Origin: Phycisphaeraceae bacterium
Lineage (GTDB): Bacteria > Planctomycetota > Phycisphaerae > Phycisphaerales > UBA1924
Length of the DNA stretch: 64,000 nt
NCBI GenBank assembly: GCA_020639195.1
Contig: JACKHB010000005.1
Coordinates: forward strand, 310,001-374,000
Reading direction: 5' to 3'
The notes beneath the pieces are model-generated. The model searched no databases, was not told where the DNA came from, and saw only the letters and a program-made list of their open reading frames with translations. This document shows positions 16,656-25,610 of this stretch, in pieces. The position numbers were made by a program, and so were the translations under genes. The first letter of the stretch is position 1, and each line of letters starts with the position of its first letter.

Positions 16656-19103
16656 TCAATCGGGCCGGACGAGGTCCTTAATCACCGCGTAGGCGAGCAG
16701 TCGGGCCGCCCCGTTCCAGTCGGGACGCTGCTCGCGGTCACCGAACAACTGCACCAGGACCCCGCCGGGTCGCTGCGGCTCGGGCTCGATCCACACGACG
16801 AAGTCGACCTGTGTATCGGCCCGAAGCCAGCCCCCGATGTCGTCTTCGAGCTGGCGAGAATCCAGTGAGCGCAGCTCGCGCTGCCGATGGAGCGAGACCA
16901 GCCGGTCTTCGGTCGCCTGGTCCGCGCCGGATGCATCATGGAACGGATCGGCCAGCACGATGACGCCCGCGTTGTGCAGGCGCGTCAGCATGGGCGCAAT
17001 CCGGTTGCGGGCCGCGGTGGACAGCGGCGGAGTCACTTCGCAGACAACGAGCACGCGGCTGCCGCGAACGGTCTGATCGATGGCCAAGCCGGCGCCGGCG
17101 GCGGCCAGACTCAGGGCGGAACCGAGCCCCGATTGCGGACGGCTCGCCGCGGGAACAACCGACGGAACATCCGAAGCTGTGTCGAGATCCACCGACGCCG
17201 TTCCGGCGCGAGGCAGCAGCGGGACGCGCTGGCCCGGAATGACGCCGATACCCGGCGCTGCGGGGGCTTCGATCTGCGCCTGCCTGGACTCGTCGCGATG
17301 CTTGATAATCGCAACAGCGACGACGCCACCTCCGACCAGGAGCATGACCAGCGCGACGGCGACGCCGACGTTGACCCCGGGTCTGAAGTCGTTTGCGATC
17401 GGCGTGCGGCGGGCCGCGCGGCGCTGACGGGCTCTCTCACGTGCGGCATTGGCGCGCTCGCGGGCGCGAGTTCGCTGCTCTTCGGCCGATGGCCTTCCCG
17501 CGTTCTTTGGAATCGGCGACCCGCGCCGAGCCGACGCGACCGCTTCCTCGGCGCCCTCGTTCTTGCCCTTTGGGGACGGGCCGCCCCGATCCCAGTGGGC
17601 GAAGAGGCCAACCGGGCCGAGCCACAGCCCGCTGCGGCGGCCGGCGCGCCCGCGGTCGAACCGGCTGCATCGATCCTGCCACCAACTCTTGATCCGCAGG
17701 CGCGGGCCCGAGGGCACACCGGCCATGGATGAAGAGGATGCGCCGAGCGCTGGACCCGCGGCCCCCACGAGTTCGGGCTCCACGTCGGTTGAGGGCGCGG
17801 GATCGGCCGTCGGAGCGCCGCTCATGCTCGGCAGTTCGATGGGCTTGATCCCGAACGGATCGTTCGCTGCGGCGACGAAGCGAACGTCATCGAGCATGGC
17901 GCGTGCAGTGGGGTAGCGTTTGTCATAGTCCGCCATGGCCCGACGGATGATCCACTTCATCGCCTCGGGGCACCGCTTTGTCAGCGGGCTCAGCACCCCG
18001 TGGGCGGGGAACGAGTTCTCTATCACGCTGAACAGCACCGCGCCCGTTGCATACACGTCGAAGCGTGCCCCATCCACCTGGTGGACCTTCACGCCCTTGA
18101 GCGCGAGACGGACCAACTCCGGGTCGCGGAAGTACTCGGTGCCGTGCGTGGTCAGGGTCATGTTCGATCTGAGCGGCGTCACCAGCCCCAGGTCGACGAT
18201 CTGCGCCCGACGCGCGTCGACGATGATGTTGTCCGGCTTGATGTCCTTGTGCCAGAGTCCGCCCTCGTGATAGCCCGTGAGCGTCTGGAGGACATCAGCG
18301 ATGTAGCCGACCGTCCGGCGCAGAGCGGAGTCGTTCAGACCCGAGTCCCCGCTGGCGGCGTGCATCCGGTGCGTCACGATCGCGAGACTCTCGCCGGGCA
18401 CGAACCGCATGACATAGAAGAACCGGTCGTTTGTCAGCTCGTGCTCGAGCACGAGGCCCATTTTCTTGGCCGCGTCGAGCGCCCGGCTCTCGCGGATGAT
18501 CTGGGGTAGCGTGGACCCATCCTGCAGGCTGAAACTCTTGATGACAACCTGCTGAACGCCAGGAGCCCCCTGCCTCTCGAAGGCGGCCTGCTTGATGGCA
18601 TCGGGCTCGGCGACGTAGAGCTTGCCTCCAGAACCGCCTCCAGAGAGGCTGCCGACGATGGTGTAGCCCTGGAATTGTCCCACCCGCGCACTCGGCCGAT
18701 CGCGCCCCGGGGCTGCGCGGACGACCTCCGGCAACCGTCGCTCGATGCCCTCGGTCAGGGCTCGTGCGCGGAAGAGCACGGCCGGGTGTCCGATGGCCAT
18801 CCGATAGACGCATGCCCCGGCGGTCACCACCTCACCCTGGATGGCTCGGCCAAAGTGAGCCGCGGCGGACCAGCGGCCCAAGATGACCGTGGCCAGCACG
18901 AATGGCGCGAGCACGACGCTGGTGATCACGGAGCCGACCAGGCGAAGCGAGTCCGAGATCTCCATGCCGACAAACCGGAAGATCGATCCGACGGCGATCC
19001 CGACGGCACGGACGACCGGCAGCGTGAGCGCGACGACAGCGAACGCGGCGCCGATCGCCAACAGCAGTCCCAGGATGAGCCCAAAGAGTCCGACGGCGCT
19101 CAT
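16656..19103 (-). CDS. Membrane Ser/Thr protein kinase-like protein with N-terminal and internal TM segments
   Basis: The protein has 815 residues. It begins with two hydrophobic segments (about 5-45 and 55-78), then a kinase domain at about 145-420. A Gly-rich loop VGSLSGGGSGGKLYVAEP precedes VVIK (K189), and a likely C-helix Glu is in IIRESRAL. The catalytic loop is HKDIKPDN (285-292, with Lys where HRD has Arg) and the Mg motif is DLG (304-306) in place of DFG. After a Pro/Ala-rich linker a third TM segment (about 575-600, VAVALVMLLVGGGVVAVAII) leads to a C-terminal extracytoplasmic domain. Key residues remain, so activity is plausible. The ECF sigma gene ends 33 nt upstream, suggesting kinase and sigma factor work together in signalling. 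Confidence 0.85.
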   Translation of the reverse strand: MSAVGLFGLILGLLLAIGAAFAVVALTLPVVRAVGIAVGSIFRFVGMEISDSLRLVGSVITSVVLAPFVLATVILGRWSAAAHFGRAIQGEVVTAGACVYRMAIGHPAVLFRARALTEGIERRLPEVVRAAPGRDRPSARVGQFQGYTIVGSLSGGGSGGKLYVAEPDAIKQAAFERQGAPGVQQVVIKSFSLQDGSTLPQIIRESRALDAAKKMGLVLEHELTNDRFFYVMRFVPGESLAIVTHRMHAASGDSGLNDSALRRTVGYIADVLQTLTGYHEGGLWHKDIKPDNIIVDARRAQIVDLGLVTPLRSNMTLTTHGTEYFRDPELVRLALKGVKVHQVDGARFDVYATGAVLFSVIENSFPAHGVLSPLTKRCPEAMKWIIRRAMADYDKRYPTARAMLDDVRFVAAANDPFGIKPIELPSMSGAPTADPAPSTDVEPELVGAAGPALGASSSSMAGVPSGPRLRIKSWWQDRCSRFDRGRAGRRSGLWLGPVGLFAHWDRGGPSPKGKNEGAEEAVASARRGSPIPKNAGRPSAEEQRTRARERANAARERARQRRAARRTPIANDFRPGVNVGVAVALVMLLVGGGVVAVAIIKHRDESRQAQIEAPAAPGIGVIPGQRVPLLPRAGTASVDLDTASDVPSVVPAASRPQSGLGSALSLAAAGAGLAIDQTVRGSRVLVVCEVTPPLSTAARNRIAPMLTRLHNAGVIVLADPFHDASGADQATEDRLVSLHRQRELRSLDSRQLEDDIGGWLRADTQVDFVVWIEPEPQRPGGVLVQLFGDREQRPDWNGAARLLAYAVIKDLVRPD

Positions 19104-19136
19104 GCGACCCTCATTGGAGATTCGCCTCCCCGCGCT

Positions 19137-19907
19137 TCACCACCGGGCCGAATCGGAGGCCTCCCGGTCTCGCTTCCGCAATTCCGTCTGCGTGTGGAAG
19201 ATCTCGCACAGGCACTCGTCGAACATCGAATCGGCGTCCTTCTCCGATTTGCGCTTGGCGCCGTCCAGGAGACCGCTCTTCTCCGCCTCCCGTTGCTCCT
19301 CTTCCGTAAAGCTGTACATGGCAACGACTTCGGCGATGCGAATGCGGAGGAGATCGCGCACCTTGGTGAGGCGGCGGCTGACCGTTGGCTCGCTGGTGCC
19401 CAGGGCGACGGCGACGTCCTTGCCGCTCATGCCGTCAAACACACGCATGCGATAGATGGCGAAATCGGCGAAGTCGCAGTCGTGCTCGACCATCCGAATG
19501 GCCTTCTCGACCTTGGCGCGGAACACTGCACCCTCGTATTCGACATCGGCGCGGGTTCCGGCGCGCGACATCCATGACTCATCCAACTCGGCGTGGCCCT
19601 TCCCGCCGCCACGTTTCAGGGCCATGCGCCGGTCCATTTCGTCGCCAAGCACGTGCTTGGCGATCGCCAGGAGCCAGGTGCTGAACCGCGCGCCCTTGGC
19701 CGGGTCGTACCGATCCAGCGATCCCGACAGGGCCGCGAGGGTCTCTTGGGAGAGGTCTCGAACCGTCTCCACGCCGATCTTGCCCCGGCCCCATTTGGTG
19801 AGCTGGGCCCGTATCACGGGTCCGAAGGTCTCCCACAACTCGAACCACGCGGCCTCGTCGCGGGCCTTGAGCCTCGCCACGAAGCTGGTGGTCAGAGTGT
19901 TGAGCAT
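19137..19907 (-). CDS. ECF-family RNA polymerase sigma factor
   Basis: The protein has 256 residues. The sigma-2 region is visible as AAWFELWETFGPVIRAQLTK, then VRDLSQETLAALSGSLDRYD and FSTWLLAIAKHVLGDEMDRR. The sigma-4 HTH is in YRMRVFDGMSGKDVAVALGT followed by SEPTVSRRLTKVRDLLR. About 60 extra residues follow sigma-4, longer than a minimal ECF factor, and end in a charged, Cys-containing tail. I chose the ATG ending at 19907; upstream codons are open but do not look coding. The kinase gene directly downstream suggests phosphorylation-based control, as known for some planctomycete ECF groups; no anti-sigma factor is visible. Confidence 0.85.
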   Translation of the reverse strand: MLNTLTTSFVARLKARDEAAWFELWETFGPVIRAQLTKWGRGKIGVETVRDLSQETLAALSGSLDRYDPAKGARFSTWLLAIAKHVLGDEMDRRMALKRGGGKGHAELDESWMSRAGTRADVEYEGAVFRAKVEKAIRMVEHDCDFADFAIYRMRVFDGMSGKDVAVALGTSEPTVSRRLTKVRDLLRIRIAEVVAMYSFTEEEQREAEKSGLLDGAKRKSEKDADSMFDECLCEIFHTQTELRKRDREASDSARW

Positions 19908-20206
19908 CGCAAATCTCGCCCGACGACGCCCATGGGCGCCCCGCCATCGTCCGAGAATCCCCGCGGAGGCCGACCTCGCCGGCCGCTTCCTTATTAGGGA
20001 CCGACCCACCTGGGTTTCCCGGAGCCAATCACCTTTGGTGATGAAGGATAGCAGCCGTGAGTCGGTGACTCGGAGCAAAGGTGCGCGGGACTTTCTTCCG
20101 GGCAGGGCCTCGACCATGAAATCCCATCGCGCGACCTCCCAATCACACTCCGTCTTGAGTCGCGGAACTCTCACGATCTGCAGGGCACATCCAGGAGGGC
20201 ACGAAC
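19908..20206. other. Divergent intergenic region, sigma factor/coiled-coil gene
   Basis: About 300 nt without a convincing gene. It separates the ECF sigma gene from the divergent coiled-coil gene and must hold both promoters. I could not define a convincing -35/-10 pair on either strand. The only clear signal is AGGAGG 8 nt before the ATG at 20207. Confidence 0.5.
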
Positions 20207-21118
20207 ATGTGCGGTATGGTTCGAGGCGTCGTTCGGTTCGGGGTCATTGCGGCGATCGTGGGTGGTGGCGTCATCCTGCTTGCCGGGCCCGGTCGCGTCC
20301 GAGCCCTGATTCACCAGGCTCGTTCGACGATCAACGCCAGCATCGACTCTGCCATCGACGATCCGATTGCCCTGCGAGAGCGGGTCAAGTCGCTCGAGGC
20401 CGAATACCCGAAGCGCATCGCCGCGGTTCAGCGAGATCTGGACGAGGTGAGAGCCAATGTCTCGCAGCTCAACCGTGAGTTGGCCATCAACGACCGCGTC
20501 GTTCAGCTCGCCGAGGGGGATCTCCAGAACTTCGAGACTCTCTTGAGCCGCGCGAGCCAGCAGGAAAGCGGGGGGGGCGTGGTCCGAGTGCGCTACGAGG
20601 ATCGGCTGATGACCACCCGTGAGGCGTACGCCCAGGCGAACGTCATCTCGACGATGCGTGATTCGTACAAGTCCAGGGCCGGCGACCTCCGCCAGGAACT
20701 GGCCGTGCTGAATCAGCAGGAGTCGCGGCTGGATCAGCTCTTGACTCAGCTTCAGACCGAGCAGGCGGACTTCCAGGCCCAGTTGTGGCAACTCGATCGT
20801 CAGGTTGATGCGGTGGCACGCAATGACCGTCTTATCGCGATCATGAAGAAGCGTCAGGATCGCATCGACGAACACTCGCGGTACGAAGCGACGTCGCTGG
20901 ACAGCCTCCACCGGCAACTGGCCAGCCGCAGGTCGGCTCAGGAGGCCGAGCTGGATCGGCTGGCGGGCAACGCGACCCATCAGACCTACGAGACGCGGGC
21001 CCAGTTTGAGATCGACAATGGAGCGGGCTCGGAAGATTCCGCCCCGATCGAGCTTGAGCAACGCGTGATCGAACTCGACCCGGTGCGTCACTCACCACTG
21101 GCCAACCGAGGCCACTGA
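20207..21118 (+). CDS. Membrane-anchored coiled-coil protein
   Basis: The protein has 303 residues with an N-terminal membrane segment (VVRFGVIAAIVGGGVILLAG) followed by about 230 residues of heptad-rich coiled coil (SLEAEYPKRIAAVQRDLDEV, then ANVSQLNRELAINDRVVQLA, and RQELAVLNQQESRLDQLLTQ). A short non-helical loop (QQESGGGVVRVRYEDRL) breaks the coil near residue 125. The C-terminal part is acidic and less structured. The layout resembles PspA-like or tether proteins, but I see no defining PspA motif. It is divergent from an ECF sigma/kinase pair and could be its target or sensor; that is inference. Start is fixed by AGGAGG 8 nt upstream. Confidence 0.7.
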   Translation: MCGMVRGVVRFGVIAAIVGGGVILLAGPGRVRALIHQARSTINASIDSAIDDPIALRERVKSLEAEYPKRIAAVQRDLDEVRANVSQLNRELAINDRVVQLAEGDLQNFETLLSRASQQESGGGVVRVRYEDRLMTTREAYAQANVISTMRDSYKSRAGDLRQELAVLNQQESRLDQLLTQLQTEQADFQAQLWQLDRQVDAVARNDRLIAIMKKRQDRIDEHSRYEATSLDSLHRQLASRRSAQEAELDRLAGNATHQTYETRAQFEIDNGAGSEDSAPIELEQRVIELDPVRHSPLANRGH

Positions 21119-21139
21119 ACTCGACAAGAAACTAGATTG

Positions 21140-21182
21140 GCACGACGCCCGGACCGGCCCCCGCCCGGTTCGGGCGTCGTGC
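21140..21182 (+). terminator. Strong hairpin after coiled-coil gene
   Basis: GCACGACGCCCG (21140-21151) and CGGGCGTCGTGC (21171-21182) form a perfect 12-bp stem, extended inward by ACCGG/CCGGT pairing. It begins 21 nt after the stop of the coiled-coil gene. No T-run follows, so it is either a U-poor terminator or an mRNA 3'-end stabiliser. Confidence 0.6.
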
Positions 21183-21226
21183 TGTGCGCGGATTCGACTC
21201 GGAGAGTGGCGGGCTAGAGTCGTCCC

Positions 21227-21847
21227 ATGAGAGCAGGCGTCGCAGGTGGAATGACGGTGGCCTTGGTGCTCTTCGCGGCGGGTGTGTCCGGGTGCCGTGT
21301 GGCCGAAAACGAGCGATCGGTGGGCTCCGATCCGCATTGGACTTCCGCCATGGGTGGCGTGCAGGCGGGGCTTCGAGACCGTCCCGCGAGCGCTGGAGTG
21401 CGGTTGGCGCCCGCCCCGATTGATCGTTCGGCATGGCGAACGGTGGCGATCCAGTCTCCGGTCGATCCGACCTATCACGGACCCACCTACGCGACGCAAT
21501 GGGGCATGGCCCGCGACGCTCGTGGCCGCGGCGACTATCCGACTCCCATGTCGGCGATCGATCGATCGAACTGGTCGGCCGTGGATGGCACTCGCGAAAC
21601 GGGATTGGCCTTGCTTGCTGTTGCGTGGGACATTGTGTCGGTAGTTCCGAGCGCGGTCTGGTTTGAGCCCGTGTGCGCGTGTGGCCAGAGCCCGGACGGC
21701 GATGCCGATCGGCTGCGACGCCGCGGCTGGGTGGCTGGCGTGCTCGCCGACGCCCCCGAACTGCCCACGCGCCCGGCGATTGCGGCACCGAGCAGACCGG
21801 GGCTGGTTCGAAGGACCGCGATCATCGGTGATGATCCGGGCAACTGA
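21227..21847 (+). CDS. Hypothetical lipoprotein
   Basis: The protein has 206 residues with a type II signal (MTVALVLFAAGVSGC, lipobox VSGC; mature Cys at about residue 23). The rest is Pro/Arg-rich with repeated IDRS(A/N)W elements (APIDRSAWRTVAI and SAIDRSNWSAVDG), spaced about 45 residues apart, and no recognisable domain. TAGAGT at 21215-21220 lies six bases before the ATG with TTCGAC 16 nt further upstream, a plausible leaderless promoter, and no Shine-Dalgarno is present. It lies between the coiled-coil gene and lacI. The function is unknown. Confidence 0.65.
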   Translation: MRAGVAGGMTVALVLFAAGVSGCRVAENERSVGSDPHWTSAMGGVQAGLRDRPASAGVRLAPAPIDRSAWRTVAIQSPVDPTYHGPTYATQWGMARDARGRGDYPTPMSAIDRSNWSAVDGTRETGLALLAVAWDIVSVVPSAVWFEPVCACGQSPDGDADRLRRRGWVAGVLADAPELPTRPAIAAPSRPGLVRRTAIIGDDPGN

Positions 21848-21922
21848 TCGTCCGCGGCCCGGGCAACCGGCACTCCAGACACTCAAAGGACGACCCGCGG
21901 GGGGGCGATCAGGCAGCAGCCG

Positions 21923-22975
21923 TCACTGCCCGCTGCTGCCCCTCACGATGAGACTCGTGGACAGCATGACTCGCCGGCGGGGCGCATCGGGGCTCTCGAG
22001 GCGCTGGAGCAGCACTCGGATGGCCTGCCTTCCGAGCTCTTCCCGCGGAACCAGGACCGTCGAGAGGCTCGGCCGCGCGATCTCCGTGAGTCGCGTGCCG
22101 TCGAATCCGACCACACGCACGTCGTCGGGCACGCCAAACCCGAGGTCCTGCGCTTGGGTGACGACCCCGTAGCCGATCTCATCATTCGCGGCGAAAACGG
22201 CGATCCCTCGCAGATCCTGGATCCGTGCGGCATCGCGAGTCCATCGCTGTCCCCAGCCGATCGAGTATGAATCGAAACGGATCTGATCAGGAGTGGGGCT
22301 GTGCCCGGCCTCACACAACGTCGCGCCGAACGCTCGAGCGCGCGCCCTGGAATCCAGGTTGGACTCGGGACCGCCGACGAAGAAACACTTCGATGGTGGC
22401 GTGCCGTCGAGCAGATGGCGAGTCGCCTCGCGCGCGCCTCCCGCATGGTTGACAACGACCGCGTCGTGGTCTGCGACTTCGGCGTCCACAACGACGATCG
22501 GTGCACCGAGGGCCTCGAGTTCGGCGTCCAGCGTCGGACGCGGCTCCGTGATCATGACAGCCAGCCCATCGATCAGACCGAGGGCTCGTCCCATGCCTCC
22601 GGTGGCGGGATCGGTCCCGTCCAGAGGCGCGAGATGGCTCGATCCGACCAGCAGGTGGCATCCCTGCTCCCGGGCCTCGGCGTCTGCTCCGCGCATGAGG
22701 TCGGAATAGAACTCTCCGTGAATGTCTGGCAGCGCGATCCCGACGACCCCGGACCGGCGCGTCATGAGCGCCTGAGCAAGGCGGTTTGGCCTGTATCCGA
22801 GCTCGGTCACCGCCCTGGAGATGCGCAGGGCGGTCTCGGGAGAGACCAAGTGAGGCTTGTTCAACGCACGGCTTACAGTGGCGATGGAGACTTCGGCCCG
22901 GTCGGCAACATCCTGAATCGATGCCACGGGCCGCTGGCCAATCGTCCGACGCGTCCCGTTCGTCCGATGGCTCAT
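21923..22975 (-). CDS. LacI-family transcriptional regulator
   Basis: The protein has 350 residues. The N-terminal HTH is ASIQDVADRAEVSIATVSRA followed by LNKPHLVSPETALRI, the classical LacI signature including the hinge helix (LAQALMTRRS). The periplasmic-binding-protein-like sensor domain follows (VVGIALPDIHGEFYSDLMRG to the end), with effector-contact features such as AVFAANDEIGYGVV and RVVGFDGTRLTEIARPSLST. The start is ATG at 22975, with TAGGAT six bases upstream (22982-22987), so the message may be leaderless. It is transcribed divergently from the GH144-like lipoprotein gene, its likely target. The effector is probably a sugar or oligosaccharide, unknown here. Confidence 0.92.
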   Translation of the reverse strand: MSHRTNGTRRTIGQRPVASIQDVADRAEVSIATVSRALNKPHLVSPETALRISRAVTELGYRPNRLAQALMTRRSGVVGIALPDIHGEFYSDLMRGADAEAREQGCHLLVGSSHLAPLDGTDPATGGMGRALGLIDGLAVMITEPRPTLDAELEALGAPIVVVDAEVADHDAVVVNHAGGAREATRHLLDGTPPSKCFFVGGPESNLDSRARARAFGATLCEAGHSPTPDQIRFDSYSIGWGQRWTRDAARIQDLRGIAVFAANDEIGYGVVTQAQDLGFGVPDDVRVVGFDGTRLTEIARPSLSTVLVPREELGRQAIRVLLQRLESPDAPRRRVMLSTSLIVRGSSGQ

Positions 22976-23012
22976 GGCGTGATCCTACTAGGCGAGGGTC
23001 GATCCCATGCCG

Positions 23013-23027
23013 GCCAAATGCCTTGGC
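23013..23027. promoter_or_regulatory. Candidate LacI-family operator, GCCAA-N5-TTGGC
   Basis: A perfect inverted repeat GCCAA ATGCC TTGGC lies in the 92-nt lacI/GH144 divergent region, 26-31 nt beyond the lacI -10 box. Its odd-length spacer differs from the CG-centred palindromes most LacI proteins bind, so it could belong to another regulator. Confidence 0.35.
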
Positions 23028-23053
23028 TGGCCACGCGACAAACTCCCCTCTCC

Positions 23054-23061
23054 AACCGGTT
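23054..23061. promoter_or_regulatory. Candidate LacI-family operator, AACCGGTT
   Basis: AACCGGTT is a CG-centred palindrome of the kind many LacI-family repressors recognise. It lies 6 nt upstream of the GH144-like start codon, where bound repressor would block transcription. No Shine-Dalgarno is visible in this short stretch. Confidence 0.4.
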
Positions 23062-23067
23062 CAACGC

Positions 23068-24615
23068 ATGATCGAGGCCCGCATCAGGCCTGGAAGACTC
23101 GTGCTCGCGGCGAGCGTGACATGGGCGCTCGCATCATGTTCAACGTCCCCGCAGGTGCGGTGGCCCGTTCCGGACGCCATCATAGCAGAGACCGATACGG
23201 CCCGACCCCCCTTTCGGTTCTCCTCAAGAGACGAGGATCTCCTCGACCGGGTTCAGGAAGGGGCGTTCCGGTTCCTTTGGAACGAAGTCTCGCCGCGAAG
23301 CGGCCTTGTGAGGGACCGCACCGGTGCAGCCATGTCGAGTGTTGCGGGAGTCGGTTTCCAACTGGCCGCGCTCCCCATCGGCGTTGAGCGGGGCTGGGTG
23401 CGACGGGACGCGGCAGAGGCCCGTGCGCGGCAGATCGTTCGAACGCTCAGCACCGTCCGGGACAACCGCCGGGATGGGCTGTTCTTCCACTTCCTGGAGT
23501 TGGAGTCCGGATTTCCCGTCCGCGAGCCGCAATGGTGCATCGTGAGCACCGTGGATTCGTCGATCCTGTTCGCCGGATTGCTGACGGTCGCCTCCTATTT
23601 CGGCGGTGATCTTGGACATCAGGCGGAGACTCTGGTTTCCGACGCCGACTGGACTCGATTCCAGGATCCCGCCGCCGGAGAGGGGCACGCCGGAGCCCTG
23701 AGCCTGGGATGGGCTCCCTTCAATCCGAAGTTGAGCCTCTCGGAGGGCGAGCTTCTGCCGTATCACTGGCTGGATGCGTTGTGCGAGCAGCGACTCACGC
23801 TGCTCATGGCTCTGTCTGTGCCTGACCCTGCCAAGCGACCACCCGCAGCGCTGTACTTCCGGCTCCGCCGTCCGATCGGTCGGGATCGCCCGGATCAACC
23901 GTTCGTGTACAACGCGTTCTCTGGTGCCCTTTTCACGCACCTCCTGAGCCATATGTGGGTCGATTGGTCTTCCGTCGGACCCGAAGATCCGCGGTCGTTC
24001 GAATGGCCGCGGCTGGCCGTGGACTGGTGGGAGAACTCCCGGCGGGCTGTCGAAATGCAACGGCGTCGGTGTGCGGAGAATCGGGTGCGGCTTCCCAACC
24101 TGGGCCCCGATGCGTGGGGGCTCAGCGCCTCCGATACGCCGTTGGGATACCAGACTCTGGGTCTCTCGCCCATTCCGGTTCCGCTTCCCGGAGCCCTGGT
24201 CGGGCGGGATGTCCCCCCAGAAGTCCCGAGCGATCGATGGGGCGACGGCACGCTGTCTCCCCACGCGGCGGCGGCTTCGATTCTGTTCGCTCCTTATGCA
24301 TCGATTCGAGCCATGCGGCACTATCTGCAGTTATCGGACGAAACTGGAAGGCCGCTGGTGTGGACCGAGCCGAGAGAGGGCGGATACGGATTCTTCGACG
24401 CGTTCAATGTCGAGGGTCCGGACGGAGCACCCTGGGCCTCGGGGGGGCAGATCGCGATTGACGAAGGAATGCTGCTGTTGGGAATTGAGAATGCGAGATC
24501 GGGGCTGATCTGGCGGTTGTTCCATGCTCATCGGTTTGTGCGGGGTGCCGCAGCCCGGCTTGGCTGGCCGGAGGCCTTGAGCCGCCAAGAGTCCTTGCGT
24601 TCGGCCGGGATTTGA
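23068..24615 (+). CDS. GH144-like glucoamylase-domain lipoprotein (putative endo-beta-1,2-glucanase)
   Basis: The protein has 515 residues with a lipoprotein signal (LVLAASVTWALASC, lipobox LASC). Residues about 55-505 match the COG5368/PF10091 'glycoamylase-like' family, now partly classified as GH144: FLWNEVSPRSGLVRDRTG, SSVAGVGFQLAALPIGVERG, NNRRDGLFFHFLELESG (here DNRRDGLFFHFLELESGFPV), VSTVDSSILFAGLLTV and the C-terminal GGYGFFDAFN. SPHAAAASILFAPYASI is another family block. It probably hydrolyses beta-1,2-glucan or a related polymer at the cell surface. The LacI regulator lies divergently upstream, suggesting induction by a breakdown product. Start is the first ATG before the signal peptide. 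Confidence 0.82.
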   Translation: MIEARIRPGRLVLAASVTWALASCSTSPQVRWPVPDAIIAETDTARPPFRFSSRDEDLLDRVQEGAFRFLWNEVSPRSGLVRDRTGAAMSSVAGVGFQLAALPIGVERGWVRRDAAEARARQIVRTLSTVRDNRRDGLFFHFLELESGFPVREPQWCIVSTVDSSILFAGLLTVASYFGGDLGHQAETLVSDADWTRFQDPAAGEGHAGALSLGWAPFNPKLSLSEGELLPYHWLDALCEQRLTLLMALSVPDPAKRPPAALYFRLRRPIGRDRPDQPFVYNAFSGALFTHLLSHMWVDWSSVGPEDPRSFEWPRLAVDWWENSRRAVEMQRRRCAENRVRLPNLGPDAWGLSASDTPLGYQTLGLSPIPVPLPGALVGRDVPPEVPSDRWGDGTLSPHAAAASILFAPYASIRAMRHYLQLSDETGRPLVWTEPREGGYGFFDAFNVEGPDGAPWASGGQIAIDEGMLLLGIENARSGLIWRLFHAHRFVRGAAARLGWPEALSRQESLRSAGI

Positions 24616-24669
24616 ATCATGCTTTGGGTTGGAAGTTGACGGTCGGCCGAGAGCCGGACTGGAGCTTGC

Positions 24670-25437
24670 ATGATCGACATCCGCGAGGTGGCGACCTTCC
24701 TGATGGCCGGCTGGCTTACCGCGCCCGCTGTGGCGGATGTGACCGAGATCAACGATGTCCTCATTGACGCGAGGAACTTCGACGACTATCCCGACAGCAC
24801 GCTGGTGATCGAGGAGGACTTCCCGAGCCTGATTCGTGTGGAAGAGTCTGCATTCGGCTCGGGGGGATTTGCGAATCGCCATCGACTCTTCTACACGTCC
24901 GATGCTCTCAGCCGGTACCAGTTTGACAACCAGACTGCGTTTGACATCAGCATGCGCATCCGGCTGGACGGGGGCACGGAAGACGGCAAGGAGGCCGGGT
25001 TCTACTTCGACAAGTTCGGCGAACCCCGTTTTATCATTAAGGGCAATGGTGAGGTCGCCGCGTTCGACGGTGCGTTTCCGTTCTTCTCGTTCGGATTCGT
25101 GTATGTCCCGGGGAGCACCGTCACGATGCGAATGGTCTACACCCCGGGCAGCGGGGGTGACTTCGTGGTCCCTGCGACGATCGAGTACTTCTACGAGGGG
25201 GTCGGGAGCGGACCGATCGCCTTCGGGAATCTTGAGAACGGCATGATCGATGGCACCGTGGGGGGCTTCTACGCGCAGTTTGCTCCGGACGATGGCAATC
25301 CGGACGACTTCGGATCGGTGGAAATTCGCGATGTGCGCATCGCCGTTCCAACGCCTGGAACGGCGATCGGGCTGTCGCTGCTGGGACTTCGAGCGGGCCG
25401 CCGCCGCCGATTTCGCACGCCCTCGGCTCGCGCATAA
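24670..25437 (+). CDS. PEP-CTERM-like exported protein
   Basis: The protein has 255 residues with an N-terminal hydrophobic signal (VATFLMAGWLTAPAVADV). The body is beta-rich and acidic, compatible with a jelly-roll/LamG-like carbohydrate-binding fold (FDISMRIRLDGGTEDGKEAG, GFYFDKFGEPRFIIKG), though I cannot name a family. The C-terminus is VPTPGTAIGLSLLGLRAGRRRR, a Pro-motif, hydrophobic helix and Arg cluster, like the PEP-CTERM sorting signal variant common in planctomycetes. It follows the GH144-like gene by 54 nt and may be part of the same regulon. Exosortase-dependent sorting would need an exosortase encoded elsewhere. Confidence 0.65.
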   Translation: MIDIREVATFLMAGWLTAPAVADVTEINDVLIDARNFDDYPDSTLVIEEDFPSLIRVEESAFGSGGFANRHRLFYTSDALSRYQFDNQTAFDISMRIRLDGGTEDGKEAGFYFDKFGEPRFIIKGNGEVAAFDGAFPFFSFGFVYVPGSTVTMRMVYTPGSGGDFVVPATIEYFYEGVGSGPIAFGNLENGMIDGTVGGFYAQFAPDDGNPDDFGSVEIRDVRIAVPTPGTAIGLSLLGLRAGRRRRFRTPSARA

Positions 25438-25610
25438 GCCCCTTGGCCGATGTGGCTTAGGCATGGCGGGGCGTGAAAGCGATTTTGGCGGCTTTCGATT
25501 CGGACGATATTGGCCCGCCAACGACATCTGATCGTGGTACGCTGATGCGGTCGAGTCGGCAGGGGCCTTGGGGGCTGATCGCAGATTCACCGCGGGCCGC
25601 GGGGAACACG

